Shown: positions 7,749 to 16,419 of the stretch, piece by piece
Layout of the letters: every line of letters begins with the position of its first letter
How positions within the stretch are numbered: the first letter of the stretch is position 1
Origin: Methanosphaerula subterraneus
GTDB lineage: Archaea > Halobacteriota > Methanomicrobia > Methanomicrobiales > Methanospirillaceae
Assembly: GCF_052055875.1 (NCBI RefSeq)
Contig: NZ_CP170508.1
Coordinates: 1,488,001 to 1,552,000, forward strand
Direction of reading: 5' to 3'
Length of the DNA: 64,000 nt
Program-made: the position numbers and the translations under genes
The notes under the pieces: model-generated
What the model saw: only the letters and a program-made list of their open reading frames with translations
Told to the model about the DNA's origin: nothing
Databases searched by the model: none

Positions 7749-8264
7749 ATGAATCTTGGCACGACGATCATCAAATCCCGCCACAGCGTCCGTTCCTTCA
7801 AGGAGACCCCCCTCGATGAGAAGATCATCGACGAGGCGCTCGCCTGTGCCCACCTGGCCCCGACTGCAGCAAACAGACAGCCGTGGCTCTTCGGATACAT
7901 CACCAGCAAAGAGACCATGAACGAGATCGCAGCCTTGACCGATCACGGCTCCTTCATCGCCGGAGCGGCGGCCTGTTTTGCGATCTTTGGAGAACGGGAC
8001 GAACCCTACTACCTGGAGGACTGTTCCGCCGCCACCGAGAACCTGATCCTTGCCCTGCAGGGCTATGGGGTCGGATCGTGCTGGGTCGCCGGAGACAAGA
8101 AGGCCTATGCAGAAGCGGTCAGGAAACTCCTCGGGGTGCCGGACCAGTACACCCTGGTCTCCCTGGTCCCTGCCGGGTTCCCGATGGAGGTGACCATCGC
8201 AAAGAAGAAGGATATCGAAGCGGTCACCTTCCGTGAGCGATATACCCAGCCTGATACCGCCTGA
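7749..8264 (+). CDS. Nitroreductase family FMN oxidoreductase
   Basis: FMN-dependent oxidoreductase of 171 residues. It opens with the family hallmark KSRHSVRSF (flavin phosphate contact) and contains HLAPTAANRQPWLF and the C-terminal GYGVGSCWVAGD segment. The internal start MNLGTTI was chosen because the upstream extension lacks the fold and overlaps the preceding gene. Family members reduce nitro compounds, quinones or specific cofactors, and the substrate cannot be read from the sequence. It is convergent with the winged-helix protein, with only 3 bp between stops. Confidence 0.85.
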   Translation: MNLGTTIIKSRHSVRSFKETPLDEKIIDEALACAHLAPTAANRQPWLFGYITSKETMNEIAALTDHGSFIAGAAACFAIFGERDEPYYLEDCSAATENLILALQGYGVGSCWVAGDKKAYAEAVRKLLGVPDQYTLVSLVPAGFPMEVTIAKKKDIEAVTFRERYTQPDTA

Positions 8265-8267
8265 TCA

Positions 8268-9167
8268 TCAATCGTTCACTTCGACAACCCTGCAGGGGTA
8301 GATCTGGTCGTCGATATCACCCGCCTCCTCTGAACCGGTCTCCGGACCGGTCCCCCACCGCCTGCAGATCAGCAGGGCCGAACGGTTATGCCGGAGGCAG
8401 TAGACATCGAAGTACAGATCCAGGGTCCTGATCAGGGCCATCTCTTCTTCTAAACTGAACCATGGCGCATCCCATACCATCCCCCTGATCAGATCCTCGA
8501 CAGGGGAGACGGTCCCTGCGCCGGCACTGAAGGGCAGTGCGATCACCAGCATCCCCTTGATCGAAAGGAGCCGGTTGATCTCCTGGACCTGGGAGGCCAT
8601 GATCCCCGGTTCTGGCACCGGTATGATCACCAGGTCCAGCGAGACCGGGGGGAGGTCGATGGCAGAGAGGGATGAAATCAGCGGTGTCGCAGATACAGGG
8701 ATCGGTAAAAGCGCAGGAGTGACCAGGTACCGCGATCCCTCATCCTTCACCAGGGCGGCCAGCAGATCGCAGGCACGCTCTGTCAGCAGCAGGTCAGACC
8801 GCTTCGAAGAGATCAGTACAGCCCCGGAGTCCGGGGAGATCCCGCTGCACTCTGTCACGGCCAGCGAGAAGAGATCGGTGTAGATCCGGTCGAGGGCAAC
8901 CGAGAGGTGATGGGCGATCTGATCCTCTTCCAGGTTCTGCAGGAACCGCCTGCCGGCACTGGTCAGGTGATAGGGGGCCCGGTACCGGGGGAGACCTGCA
9001 TCCCTGCTGATAAACCCCTGGCACAGAAGCTGACAGAGAACCTGGTACAGGGAAAGGTCACCACGCCGGCCCGATCGCCGTTCGTTCAGTTCGCTCTGTG
9101 TACATGACCGCCGGTCAAGAGTCTGCAGCACCCAGAGATCCAGAGTTCCACTATCTGCCGTCACCAT
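8268..9167 (-). CDS. Winged-helix protein with degenerate methyltransferase-like domain
   Basis: Unrecognised 299-residue protein. Residues 1-75 look like a winged helix: an N-terminal helix LDLWVLQTLDRRS, a Ser/Glu-rich turn, a recognition-like helix LYQVLCQLLCQGFI, and a wing YRAPYHLTSAGRRFL, reminiscent of PadR/MarR regulators. Residues 110-285 alternate strands and helices (GAVLISSKRSDLLLTERACD, LDLVIIPVPEPG, KGMLVIALPF) in the order of a Rossmann methyltransferase, but no clear SAM-binding GxGxG is seen. It could be a transcriptional regulator with a ligand-binding domain. It follows cmk on the same strand after a T-tract and may have its own promoter. Confidence 0.6.
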   Translation of the reverse strand: MVTADSGTLDLWVLQTLDRRSCTQSELNERRSGRRGDLSLYQVLCQLLCQGFISRDAGLPRYRAPYHLTSAGRRFLQNLEEDQIAHHLSVALDRIYTDLFSLAVTECSGISPDSGAVLISSKRSDLLLTERACDLLAALVKDEGSRYLVTPALLPIPVSATPLISSLSAIDLPPVSLDLVIIPVPEPGIMASQVQEINRLLSIKGMLVIALPFSAGAGTVSPVEDLIRGMVWDAPWFSLEEEMALIRTLDLYFDVYCLRHNRSALLICRRWGTGPETGSEEAGDIDDQIYPCRVVEVND

Positions 9168-9193
9168 AAAGTGATAGTAGTTGATCGCGTGGA

Positions 9194-9226
9194 CTTAAAA
9201 AAAGGAATCGTCTGCCCGGGCGATCA
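9194..9226 (-). terminator. Probable terminator after cytidylate kinase
   Basis: Immediately past the cmk stop, the minus strand holds a short imperfect ATCG/CGAT stem around CCCGGG, then CC followed by seven T (9197-9203). T-tracts of this kind terminate archaeal transcription and would close the ribosomal operon. The stem itself is weak. Confidence 0.45.
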
Positions 9227-9228
9227 GG

Positions 9229-9759
9229 TCACTCTTTGACCGCGGCGATGGCGCAGTTCACGATCAGACCGAGCTGGTCGACCGACCACCGTTCGGTGTT
9301 CAGCACCAGGTGATAGGAGGAGAGATCGTTGATGTCGATCTGGTAGTACATCATATATCGTTTGGCCTCACAGGCCTCCCGCTCCCTGGTCAGCGCCATC
9401 GCCTCCTCTTCAGAGGTCACACTGTCCCGAAACGCGATTCGGCCCACCCTGCAGGCCAGCGGGGCATTCAACCAGATCCGGAGGTCGGCCTGCTCCACCA
9501 TCCGCCCGGAGAGGCGTCCTTCAACGATGATATCATCCTGTTCCGCGGCGATCTGTTTCTGCCGGGCATCGATCATCAGATCGATCGATGGATCGTTCTC
9601 TGCCAGTTCCCCAAAGGCAGCGAGGTCCATCCCCTTCTCCTTCGCGAGCTGCCGGAAGACCTCGCCTGCGGATATAAGTTTCAGGTTGTGCTCTGCTGCC
9701 AGATGTTTGGAGAGAGACGTAGTCCCACTCCCAGGAGGCCCGCTGATAGTGATGCGCAT
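9229..9759 (-). CDS. cmk: Cytidylate kinase (archaeal type)
   Basis: Phosphorylates CMP/dCMP with ATP. This 176-residue P-loop kinase has ISGPPGSGTTSLSKHLA as its nucleotide-binding loop (about 4-20), the SAGEVFRQ substrate block, EGRLSGRM, and a typical YQIDINDLSSYHLVLNT C-terminus. The start at 9759 (MRITISG) shares its A with the stop of the DUF106 gene; longer upstream starts extend into that gene. It is the last member of the long ribosomal/SecY operon, its usual place in Euryarchaeota. Confidence 0.92.
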   Translation of the reverse strand: MRITISGPPGSGTTSLSKHLAAEHNLKLISAGEVFRQLAKEKGMDLAAFGELAENDPSIDLMIDARQKQIAAEQDDIIVEGRLSGRMVEQADLRIWLNAPLACRVGRIAFRDSVTSEEEAMALTREREACEAKRYMMYYQIDINDLSSYHLVLNTERWSVDQLGLIVNCAIAAVKE

Positions 9760-10358
9760 CAGATCCCACCGATGTTCAGCGCTTTTCTGATCACCTGGCT
9801 GACCATCAGCGAACAGATCATATACCAGACCATCCATGCCTGTATCGGACCGAGTGCACCTGCGGTCAAGGCCAGTTTACCCGTGAACGGAAAGACGATA
9901 TCCGCATGGGTGAGTGGAAGGCGGTAGAGCAGCCAGAAGAAGACCGGCACCGAGACGAGCAGGATATACGCCATCGGCTTGAACTGCGCCTGCGACATCT
10001 GGAGCTGCTCCTGCATCAGCACATTCTGTCTGGCAGTGAGTTTCTTTATCTTCTTCTCATCCCCGGAGAGTTGGGCCTCCCGGAACTCAACCTGGAAAGC
10101 CTTCATCACCTTCTGATTCTCCTGCATCTTTTCATAGTCGATCGTATACTTCTGGATCAACGACGAATACAGACCGGTCAGGGTTGAGAGGATGATGATC
10201 AGGGCAAAGAACGGGACACCGTACGTGTCAAGAAGTGGTCCGAAGACCCCGTCGATGGCCATGCCGATCCCATTTCTGAGCCATTCGATGCTGTAGGCGA
10301 GCATCAGCACCATCGCGAGAAGGAGGGCCAGATACCCTCCATACTTCTTGAGATCCAT
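9759..10358 (-). CDS. EMC3/TMCO1-type (DUF106) membrane protein
   Basis: Archaeal member of the Oxa1/YidC/Get1 superfamily, thought to help insert or fold membrane proteins beside the SecYEG channel. The 199-residue sequence has an N-terminal TM (about 9-27), a second TM (48-66), a charged coiled-coil between TMs (70-125), and TM segments near 128-147 and 175-192. This is the family topology. It sits between adkA and cmk, the conserved position behind secY, which supports the role. Confidence 0.85.
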   Translation of the reverse strand: MDLKKYGGYLALLLAMVLMLAYSIEWLRNGIGMAIDGVFGPLLDTYGVPFFALIIILSTLTGLYSSLIQKYTIDYEKMQENQKVMKAFQVEFREAQLSGDEKKIKKLTARQNVLMQEQLQMSQAQFKPMAYILLVSVPVFFWLLYRLPLTHADIVFPFTGKLALTAGALGPIQAWMVWYMICSLMVSQVIRKALNIGGI

Positions 10359-10362
10359 TCCT

Positions 10363-10935
10363 TCACCTGAGCAGATTTACCATATCACTGACTGCTTTAT
10401 CCAGCAGATGATCGGGGTTTTTAATAATTTTTACTGTGCATCCGGTCACCATGGCATAGGCCGCGGCGATGGCACGGTTAAACTCCTGGTGTTCAGAGAG
10501 CGCACGGAATCCATCGACATCCCGCACACGGGTCATGTCAGAGAGCCGGCGGAGCAGGATCTGATCTTCATCAGTCTCCACGATCACAAAAACATCAGGT
10601 TTCAGTTCGCGAAGTACCCACTCTGGCAGACCGGCCAGGTACCCTTTCGGGGTCTTGACCGAAGCATGCGTATCGATGATCACGTCCCCGTTGATCTTCC
10701 CGATCGCAGCTGCGGCCAGTTGCTGCAGGTGCTTCTGTTCATCGCGAGAGAGCTTTCGCATATCGTCGCGATCCTTCACCAGACCCTTTGAGACTGCCAT
10801 CTCAAACATAAAAGAACCAAAGGAGATCGACTGGAAGTCGACCCCCTCTTCTTTGAGCCTCAAAATCGACTCATTGATCACCGTGGTCTTTCCTACACCA
10901 GGTACCCCGGTGATAATGATCTTTCTTCCAGGCAT
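10363..10935 (-). CDS. adkA: Adenylate kinase, archaeal AdkA type
   Basis: Converts AMP and ATP to two ADP. The 190-residue protein belongs to the short archaeal family, distinct from bacterial Adk: P-loop ITGVPGVGKTT (about 7-17), FGSFMFEMA, and IIDTHASVKTPKGYLAGLP. The start MPGRKIIITG at 10935 was selected; the upstream extension runs into secY. It is immediately downstream of secY, the conserved placement, and 4 bp before the DUF106 gene. Confidence 0.93.
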   Translation of the reverse strand: MPGRKIIITGVPGVGKTTVINESILRLKEEGVDFQSISFGSFMFEMAVSKGLVKDRDDMRKLSRDEQKHLQQLAAAAIGKINGDVIIDTHASVKTPKGYLAGLPEWVLRELKPDVFVIVETDEDQILLRRLSDMTRVRDVDGFRALSEHQEFNRAIAAAYAMVTGCTVKIIKNPDHLLDKAVSDMVNLLR

Positions 10936-10939
10936 TCGT

Positions 10940-12373
10940 TTACTCCTTTCCAAAGAACTGCCGCATGAATGGATACATCTCCATGATCTGCTGGCTTGCA
11001 ATCTCTTCATACAGTCTGTACGTGATCGAGACCGTCAGCAGCAGTCCTGTCCCACTGACTGCGCCGATAACCCCGAAGAGGTTAGCCACGACACTCAGCA
11101 GGCCGATGAAGACACCACCGATCACCGTGACACGTGGAATATACCGGTCAAGGTACTTCTCGAGCACCTGCGGATTCCGCCGGTACCCCGGGATCGACAT
11201 CCCGCTCGTCTGGATCTGCCGGGCCACATCCTTTGAATCAAGGCCTGCGGTCTTGATCCAGAAGAGCGCGAAGAGCGCACCCCCGACGACCATGATGAAC
11301 GTATCGATTCCCATCCGGGTGAGCACCTCCCAGGGCGCGTGGCCGAGGTCGGTCACCCACCACATCCAGTCGGATGGGCCGTTGACCGGTGCCAGGAAGT
11401 ACATCAACCCACTGGTCGGCGTCTGCCCGTCGAAGTTACCGAAGATCTTGATCCCGACATTCGAGAGGAACAGACCGAGCATCTGGATGTTCGCCTGCAG
11501 CACACGGACCAGGATCATCGGCAGCACGCTGGCGTAGATCAGTTTCACCGGGAAGCGTGCCCTGGCGCCCCTGACCTGTGCATGTGCGAGCGGGATCTCA
11601 ATACGGGTGGATTCGACATAGACGATGATCAGGAAGATCGCGATCGTGGTGACGAAGGCGAGGAGATCCTTTCCAAAGTACTGCAGATAGTTGCCGCCGC
11701 CGAGGCCGATAGCGACCAGGCGCGGGAAGAACCCAACAGGGTAGGGATCGCTGACCGGGGTCCAGTTCAGGAACCCGTTGATCAGACTCTGGGAGATCCC
11801 TGCGATGATGAAGAGACCGACACCTGAGCCGATCCCCCATTTGGTCACCACTTCATCCATCAGCACAATCAGGATTCCGCCAATACAGAGCTGGATAAAG
11901 ATGAGCAGCATGAGTGCGAGGGTGTTGCCTCCGAAGACTGACTGAACCAGAGCAGAATTCGGCTTCATAAACCCGCCCACAATGTTGGGGGCAGCCTCGA
12001 TGACGATCATCACCAGGATCAGGATCTTCTGCAGACCCATGTACATGACCTGTCCACGGGTCTCACTGGTATCGATCTGAAGAATATCTGCGCCCTTGAG
12101 GAGCTGCAGCACGATCGATGCCGTGACGATAGGTCCGATACCAAGATGGATGATCGAGCCGCTCGCCCCTGCAAGGAGCGCACGCCAGGCCAGGAAGAGA
12201 TCCAGTGAGCTCTTGTCAAGCCCAAAGAGAGGTACATTGCTGAGTATGAAATACAGGACCAGAATTCCTGCAGTCCACATCAGTTTATTTTTAAAATGGA
12301 CATGCCCCTCAGGACTGCGGACCGCCGGCATCGCTGCAAGCAGGGGCTCCATTCTATCCAGCAGGTTTCCCAT
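10940..12373 (-). CDS. secY: Preprotein translocase channel subunit SecY
   Basis: Central pore of the Sec translocon (eukaryotic Sec61-alpha equivalent). The 477-residue protein has ten predicted membrane helices, beginning with the plug-proximal LMWTAGILVLYFILSNVPLF and including GIGPIVTASIVLQLLKGADI and the cytoplasmic loop ARARFPVKLIYASVLPMIL. Length is normal. It follows uL15 directly and heads the membrane-biogenesis end of the operon (secY, adkA, DUF106, cmk). Confidence 0.97.
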   Translation of the reverse strand: MGNLLDRMEPLLAAMPAVRSPEGHVHFKNKLMWTAGILVLYFILSNVPLFGLDKSSLDLFLAWRALLAGASGSIIHLGIGPIVTASIVLQLLKGADILQIDTSETRGQVMYMGLQKILILVMIVIEAAPNIVGGFMKPNSALVQSVFGGNTLALMLLIFIQLCIGGILIVLMDEVVTKWGIGSGVGLFIIAGISQSLINGFLNWTPVSDPYPVGFFPRLVAIGLGGGNYLQYFGKDLLAFVTTIAIFLIIVYVESTRIEIPLAHAQVRGARARFPVKLIYASVLPMILVRVLQANIQMLGLFLSNVGIKIFGNFDGQTPTSGLMYFLAPVNGPSDWMWWVTDLGHAPWEVLTRMGIDTFIMVVGGALFALFWIKTAGLDSKDVARQIQTSGMSIPGYRRNPQVLEKYLDRYIPRVTVIGGVFIGLLSVVANLFGVIGAVSGTGLLLTVSITYRLYEEIASQQIMEMYPFMRQFFGKE

Positions 12374-12399
12374 TCTTTCACCCTAAAAAATGAAAGGGA

Positions 12400-12828
12400 T
12401 CAGACAATCAGTGCCTGACCACCCATCGCTTCAATCTTTGCCTTTGCCTGCTCAGAGAAAGCCTTGGCAGTGATGTTAAACCTGGCTGTCACTCTGCCAC
12501 TGCCGAGCACCTTGTCGACATCGATCAGTGCGGTGTCGAGGGTGATCGTGTCGCCGTCCTTGGTGGCAACAGAGTGGGCAATCAGTTCATCGACCATCTG
12601 ATTGATCGTTCCGATGTCCAGTGCTCTGACCGGGATGCGTGGGCTGTGGTTGAATCCGTTCTTTCCAAAGACAGGACCGCCATCTTCCAGGTAGAACTTG
12701 GCAAAACGGTGGGCGTTGAGACCTGCACGGCCACGTCCTCCACGGTTACCTGCACCTCGCCGGTTCTTATGGGTTCCACCACCACAGGTCCTCGAACCAC
12801 GGTATTTTGATCGTTTATTTACTGGCAT
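12400..12828 (-). CDS. rpl15: 50S ribosomal protein uL15
   Basis: 142-residue large-subunit protein near the peptidyl-transferase side. The glycine/arginine-rich N-terminus, SKYRGSRTCGGGTHKNRRGA, is the signature for rRNA contact. It is preceded by uL30 after 6 bp and followed by secY, the conserved spc order. Confidence 0.96.
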   Translation of the reverse strand: MPVNKRSKYRGSRTCGGGTHKNRRGAGNRGGRGRAGLNAHRFAKFYLEDGGPVFGKNGFNHSPRIPVRALDIGTINQMVDELIAHSVATKDGDTITLDTALIDVDKVLGSGRVTARFNITAKAFSEQAKAKIEAMGGQALIV

Positions 12829-12834
12829 CTGGTC

Positions 12835-13296
12835 TCACCTCATCTTATAGAGAAGAGCATTGATCTCCTGGCCATAATAACCAAGCGCTCCTCCCTGTGG
12901 ATATGTCCTCTTCAGCGATTTGTAGCCCTTTCTCGGGGGGTGGAGACGAAGGACCGGTTTTAAGCCAGGGATGTCCCGGACCCGTACCGTACCTTCAATC
13001 ATCGCCTTTGCAAGGTCTGCAATTCCGCTGAGTTCTGAGTTCTCCTTCAGGTACTCGTCAGTGAGTGCATCGTTCCCTTCAAGCCGTCCGCGTGTCCGCA
13101 TCAGCGTCTCGAGGGTGGCCTCATCCACCTCGCCATAGGCGACATAGTCCTTAACCTTCCTGATCATCCCGAGGATCTCGGGGGTGTCGGGGAGGAAGAC
13201 ACAGTGGTTGATATGATGGAGACGAAGCATCTTCAGCGTATCCTTGATGTCACGGCGGGTGTTCACAACACCGCGCACCTGTACAACCGCATACAT
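12835..13296 (-). CDS. rpl30: 50S ribosomal protein uL30 (archaeal long form)
   Basis: 153-residue archaeal uL30, longer than the 60-residue bacterial protein. It begins MYAVVQVRGVVNTRRDIKDT and contains MLRLHHINHCVFLPDT, the eukaryote-like region. It ends with the basic LHPPRKGYKSLKRTYPQGG. The start overlaps the uS5 stop by one base, indicating coupled translation. Confidence 0.96.
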   Translation of the reverse strand: MYAVVQVRGVVNTRRDIKDTLKMLRLHHINHCVFLPDTPEILGMIRKVKDYVAYGEVDEATLETLMRTRGRLEGNDALTDEYLKENSELSGIADLAKAMIEGTVRVRDIPGLKPVLRLHPPRKGYKSLKRTYPQGGALGYYGQEINALLYKMR

Positions 13297-13919
13297 TACT
13301 CAGATCCTCCGGTTCTGATCATATTCGTCTGCTGGAGTGCATTGAAGGTTGCCTTTGCGAAGTTGATCGTGGTTCTGGTCTGTCCATTGCTGAATGTCCA
13401 GACATCCTTGATCCCTGCAAGCTCGAGCACCTTCTTGCCGATGTCACCGGTGACCAGTCCGATCCCCTGGGGGGCGGGCTTTAAGGTGACCTTGACGCTG
13501 CCGGCCTTCCCCTGCACCTGCATGGGGATCGAGTGCTTCAGATCGCAGCCACATTCCCATGACCCGCATCCTCTGCGCACCTTGATGATGTTGACCTTGG
13601 CATTGTCGATCGCTTTCTTGATAGCGTTCCCGACCTGGACATCCTTGCCCTGTCCGAATCCGATATATCCGTCGCGGTTTCCGACCACAACGACAGCTCT
13701 GAACTTGACTCTGCGACCAGAGTCAGTCATCCGCTGGACCATCTCGATATCCAGAACCTCATCGACGAGGTCTGGCAGGAATGCGTCCACGATCTGGGGT
13801 TCCTTGATCGGCTTTCCCGAGTCGAAGATCTGGTCGATGTTGGTCAGTTCACCTGATACAACCTGCCTTCCCAGACCTGTGAGCGGAACCCATTCTTGGT
13901 GATGTTCTTCATATGCCAT
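13296..13919 (-). CDS. rps5: 30S ribosomal protein uS5
   Basis: 207-residue small-subunit protein important for decoding fidelity. The S5 double-stranded-RNA-binding domain (VKFRAVVVVGNRDGYIGFG) and the C-terminal S5 fold (APQGIGLVTGDIGKKVLELA) are both present. It lies between uL18 and uL30 in the spc order. Confidence 0.97.
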   Translation of the reverse strand: MAYEEHHQEWVPLTGLGRQVVSGELTNIDQIFDSGKPIKEPQIVDAFLPDLVDEVLDIEMVQRMTDSGRRVKFRAVVVVGNRDGYIGFGQGKDVQVGNAIKKAIDNAKVNIIKVRRGCGSWECGCDLKHSIPMQVQGKAGSVKVTLKPAPQGIGLVTGDIGKKVLELAGIKDVWTFSNGQTRTTINFAKATFNALQQTNMIRTGGSE

Positions 13920-13920
13920 A

Positions 13921-14448
13921 TTATGCCAGCTCCTTCATGATGGTCTGAGCGGCCAATTCAACATTCTCAACAAGGTCTCCTGCACGGTCAGGGGCGTATG
14001 CAGCGATGTGCTCACCCTTGACACGTTCATCCGCCGGGAGGATCTCCTCACCGTGCGGGATATCGAGACCCGCTTCGACTGCGCCTTTCAGTGCAGCGAA
14101 GACCCGTGCTCCATAGGTCGCACGGTTCAGCCCGATATCAAGGATCGCTGCAGGATGACCTGCATTCAGCGCCTTGACGGCAAACAGCATACCGGTCAGG
14201 TATGCGGCCGGGGTGTTGGAGGTTGATCCCTTGTATCCATATTCCAGCAGCTCGGCTGAGTTTGCAGTGACGAGGGTCTTATCGCCCTCCATCTCTGCGT
14301 AGATCATCTGCACAATGATATGCCGGTTGGTCTTTCGCACAACCATACGCGGCTGCTCAGCGACAATCAGTTTGCCTCTCTTGTAATAATCGGTCTTGCC
14401 CTCTCTTCTCCTTCTGAAAGGAACAAAATACCTGGGTCCGACTGCCAT
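13921..14448 (-). CDS. rpl18: 50S ribosomal protein uL18
   Basis: 175-residue 5S-rRNA-binding protein of archaeal length. It opens MAVGPRYFVPFRRRREGKTDY and includes KTNRHIIVQMIY, DLKxxL-like motifs and the ILDIGLNRATYGARVFAALK core. It is one base from uS5 and follows eL19. Confidence 0.96.
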   Translation of the reverse strand: MAVGPRYFVPFRRRREGKTDYYKRGKLIVAEQPRMVVRKTNRHIIVQMIYAEMEGDKTLVTANSAELLEYGYKGSTSNTPAAYLTGMLFAVKALNAGHPAAILDIGLNRATYGARVFAALKGAVEAGLDIPHGEEILPADERVKGEHIAAYAPDRAGDLVENVELAAQTIMKELA

Positions 14449-14449
14449 G

Positions 14450-14902
14450 TTACTTCATCCTCCCTGCGAGGATCTCCATCTGTGCTTTCATATGTGCAAC
14501 GTTTCTGAACTGTCCACCTGCCGACTTGCGGTAGAGCATACGGTAGAGGTGACGGTCCACAACTCCGACTTCGCGGAGCTCGACGAGCGCCTTTCTGATC
14601 GCTCTGATCTTCTGGATCCAGGCTCTCTTGGATGGCAGACGTGCACCCTTGGCACCTCTCCTCCGTCCATAGCCCTTGCAGTGGCCGTACGAGCGCTTCT
14701 CTGCCTTCGCCCGTGCCCGTCCTCTGCTGACGCCCTTGATCGAATGTGCCTTGACAGCTCCATCCTCGACCAGTTTGCGCATATCCTCGCGTGAGATTGC
14801 GTTCTCAATCTCTGTTAACTGCTCTGGATCAAACCAGACCCTGTGAAGCCCGCACTTCAGAACTGCTGCTGCAATTCTGCGCTGGTTGGAGAGATCACTC
14901 AT
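14450..14902 (-). CDS. rpl19e: 50S ribosomal protein eL19
   Basis: 150-residue archaeal/eukaryotic protein. It has the typical N-terminus SDLSNQRRIAAAVLKCG, the VWFDPEQLTEIENAISREDM segment and the strongly basic SRGRARAKAEKRSYGHCKG, which reaches along rRNA. Its start overlaps eL32 by 8 bp. Confidence 0.97.
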   Translation of the reverse strand: MSDLSNQRRIAAAVLKCGLHRVWFDPEQLTEIENAISREDMRKLVEDGAVKAHSIKGVSRGRARAKAEKRSYGHCKGYGRRRGAKGARLPSKRAWIQKIRAIRKALVELREVGVVDRHLYRMLYRKSAGGQFRNVAHMKAQMEILAGRMK

Positions 14903-15326
14903 CTTCCTTCACCTCTTCTGGTTTGCCCTTGACGACCAGGGACGCATCCTTGGGGTTTAAGATCTTCAGACCGGCTGCACGTGCCAGATCCTGGATCACT
15001 TCACGCTTCTTGTTCCCAACGGTGCCGCCGATCCGGATCGCCTGGGTCTCTGGGTCCAGGCCGATCAGTTCACTCGGTGTGAAGACCAGGATGTCCTGGT
15101 ATCCGCTTGGGTGGAGGCCGCGAATGGCCACCGGGCTTCCATAGCCTGCAGTTGGATGGACACCCTTTGCCTTCTTCTGTGCCCGCTGTTTGCTCTGCAG
15201 ACCGCGGGGCCTTCTCCAGCTGGCACTCAGCTGCTTCTTTGTACCGTATCCGTCTCTCTTGAAGCGGGCGCGTCGCTCGCTTCTGACACGGATCAGTCTC
15301 TTTGTATCAACCTGCATTCTGCTCAC
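14895..15326 (-). CDS. rpl32e: 50S ribosomal protein eL32
   Basis: 143-residue archaeal protein. The basic stretch FKRDGYGTKKQLSASWRRPR and the conserved GYGSPVAIRGLHPSGYQDIL are family signatures, and the acidic KPEEVKEDE tail is typical of methanogens. Overlaps of 4 bp with uL6 and 8 bp with eL19 show tight coupling. Confidence 0.97.
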   Translation of the reverse strand: MSRMQVDTKRLIRVRSERRARFKRDGYGTKKQLSASWRRPRGLQSKQRAQKKAKGVHPTAGYGSPVAIRGLHPSGYQDILVFTPSELIGLDPETQAIRIGGTVGNKKREVIQDLARAAGLKILNPKDASLVVKGKPEEVKEDE

Positions 15327-15847
15327 GCCTTCCCCACAATATAGATGCCATCCTGGAACACACGGGGATCCCGATTTCTGATCTTGGTCGCGTGCTCAAT
15401 ATGTGCAGCCGAATTTCCAACTGATTCCTTGTTGATCCCGGTCAGTGTGATCTCATCATTGCTGACCTTGGCGGTGACACCTTCTTCGATACGTGCCTTT
15501 CTGGACTGCTTTTCACCGAGGAAGTTGTCGATTATGAGCATATTGCCCTGTAACTTCAACTGGATCGGGAAGTGAGCGAATACCACCTTCATGTTGTATT
15601 CAAACCCTTCAGTCACACCTTTGCACATATTCCTGATATGAGCAGCAAGCGTCCCGACCATCGCGACGATCTGCTTTCTGCTCGCTTCAGTCCTGACCAC
15701 GATCGTGTCTGCGTCAACAGTGACAGAGACCTGCGGGTACCGGACATCGCGCTGCAGTGTCCCCTTTGGTCCGGTGATCGTCAGAAGGGTCTCCTTCATC
15801 TGTACCTGGACCCCTTCAGGGACGGTAACGGTCTTCTCCATTGCCAT
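15323..15847 (-). CDS. rpl6: 50S ribosomal protein uL6
   Basis: 174-residue protein with the two tandem L6 folds. The second begins near ANMLIIDNFLGEK and ends with HIEHATKIRNRDPRVFQDGI, the archaeal C-terminal signature. Start MAMEKTVTVPEG; a start at the second Met is equally possible. It lies between uS8 and eL32. Confidence 0.96.
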   Translation of the reverse strand: MAMEKTVTVPEGVQVQMKETLLTITGPKGTLQRDVRYPQVSVTVDADTIVVRTEASRKQIVAMVGTLAAHIRNMCKGVTEGFEYNMKVVFAHFPIQLKLQGNMLIIDNFLGEKQSRKARIEEGVTAKVSNDEITLTGINKESVGNSAAHIEHATKIRNRDPRVFQDGIYIVGKA

Positions 15848-15858
15848 TTCTTTTCACC

Positions 15859-16251
15859 TCAATAGACAAATCCGAGAAGCTCGCCACCGATCCCGTCCTT
15901 GCGTGCCTGGTTATGGGTCAGAACACCCTTGGAGGTTGAGAGGATCAGAAGTCCGAAGTTCTTTCCTGGCAGGTACCGGGTCTCCCAGTATTCAAGCTCA
16001 TCAAGCCCTACCGAGTACCGTGGGGTGATTGCACCGCACTTGTTGATCCTGCCGGAGAGGTGGACACGGAACTGGCCGCCCCTCTTATCATCGATCGTAT
16101 CGAACGAGCCGATATATCCTGCGTCCTGCATGATCCGAAGCATTGCGCCGAGCAGCTTGCTCGAGGGCTCAAGGGTGCATTCTGGCTTGCCGCAGTCCCC
16201 TGCGTTCTTCAGGGCGCTCATCGCATCAGCGATTGTATTCTGTCTTGACAT
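15859..16251 (-). CDS. rps8: 30S ribosomal protein uS8
   Basis: 130-residue primary 16S rRNA-binding protein. The N-terminus RQNTIADAMSALKNAG and the C-terminal block LLILSTSKGVLTHNQARKDG are diagnostic. It follows the small zinc uS14 gene by 12 bp. Confidence 0.97.
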   Translation of the reverse strand: MSRQNTIADAMSALKNAGDCGKPECTLEPSSKLLGAMLRIMQDAGYIGSFDTIDDKRGGQFRVHLSGRINKCGAITPRYSVGLDELEYWETRYLPGKNFGLLILSTSKGVLTHNQARKDGIGGELLGFVY

Positions 16252-16263
16252 TCTGCGTTCACC

Positions 16264-16419
16264 TCAATTCATCTTCTTGAAACCCATCTTCTGAGCCCAT
16301 TCGCGGAAGCACTGCCTGCAGAACATGATATGGTACCTGCGCACAAGCCCCTGTTTCCGTCCGCATAACTTGCACTCGTTTGCACCGCGGCCATACACCT
16401 TCTTCTGTTCTCCAGCCAT
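16264..16419 (-). CDS. rps14: 30S ribosomal protein uS14, zinc-binding type
   Basis: A 51-codon gene read directly from the minus strand, too short for usual ORF thresholds. The translation begins MAGEQKKVYGRGANECKLCG and ends FREWAQKMGFKKMN. Four cysteines, CKLC (16-19) and CRQC (34-37), form the zinc ribbon of the C+ uS14 type. Its start shares bases with the uL5 stop, and uS8 follows 12 bp on, exactly the conserved uL5-uS14-uS8 order. Confidence 0.96.
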   Translation of the reverse strand: MAGEQKKVYGRGANECKLCGRKQGLVRRYHIMFCRQCFREWAQKMGFKKMN

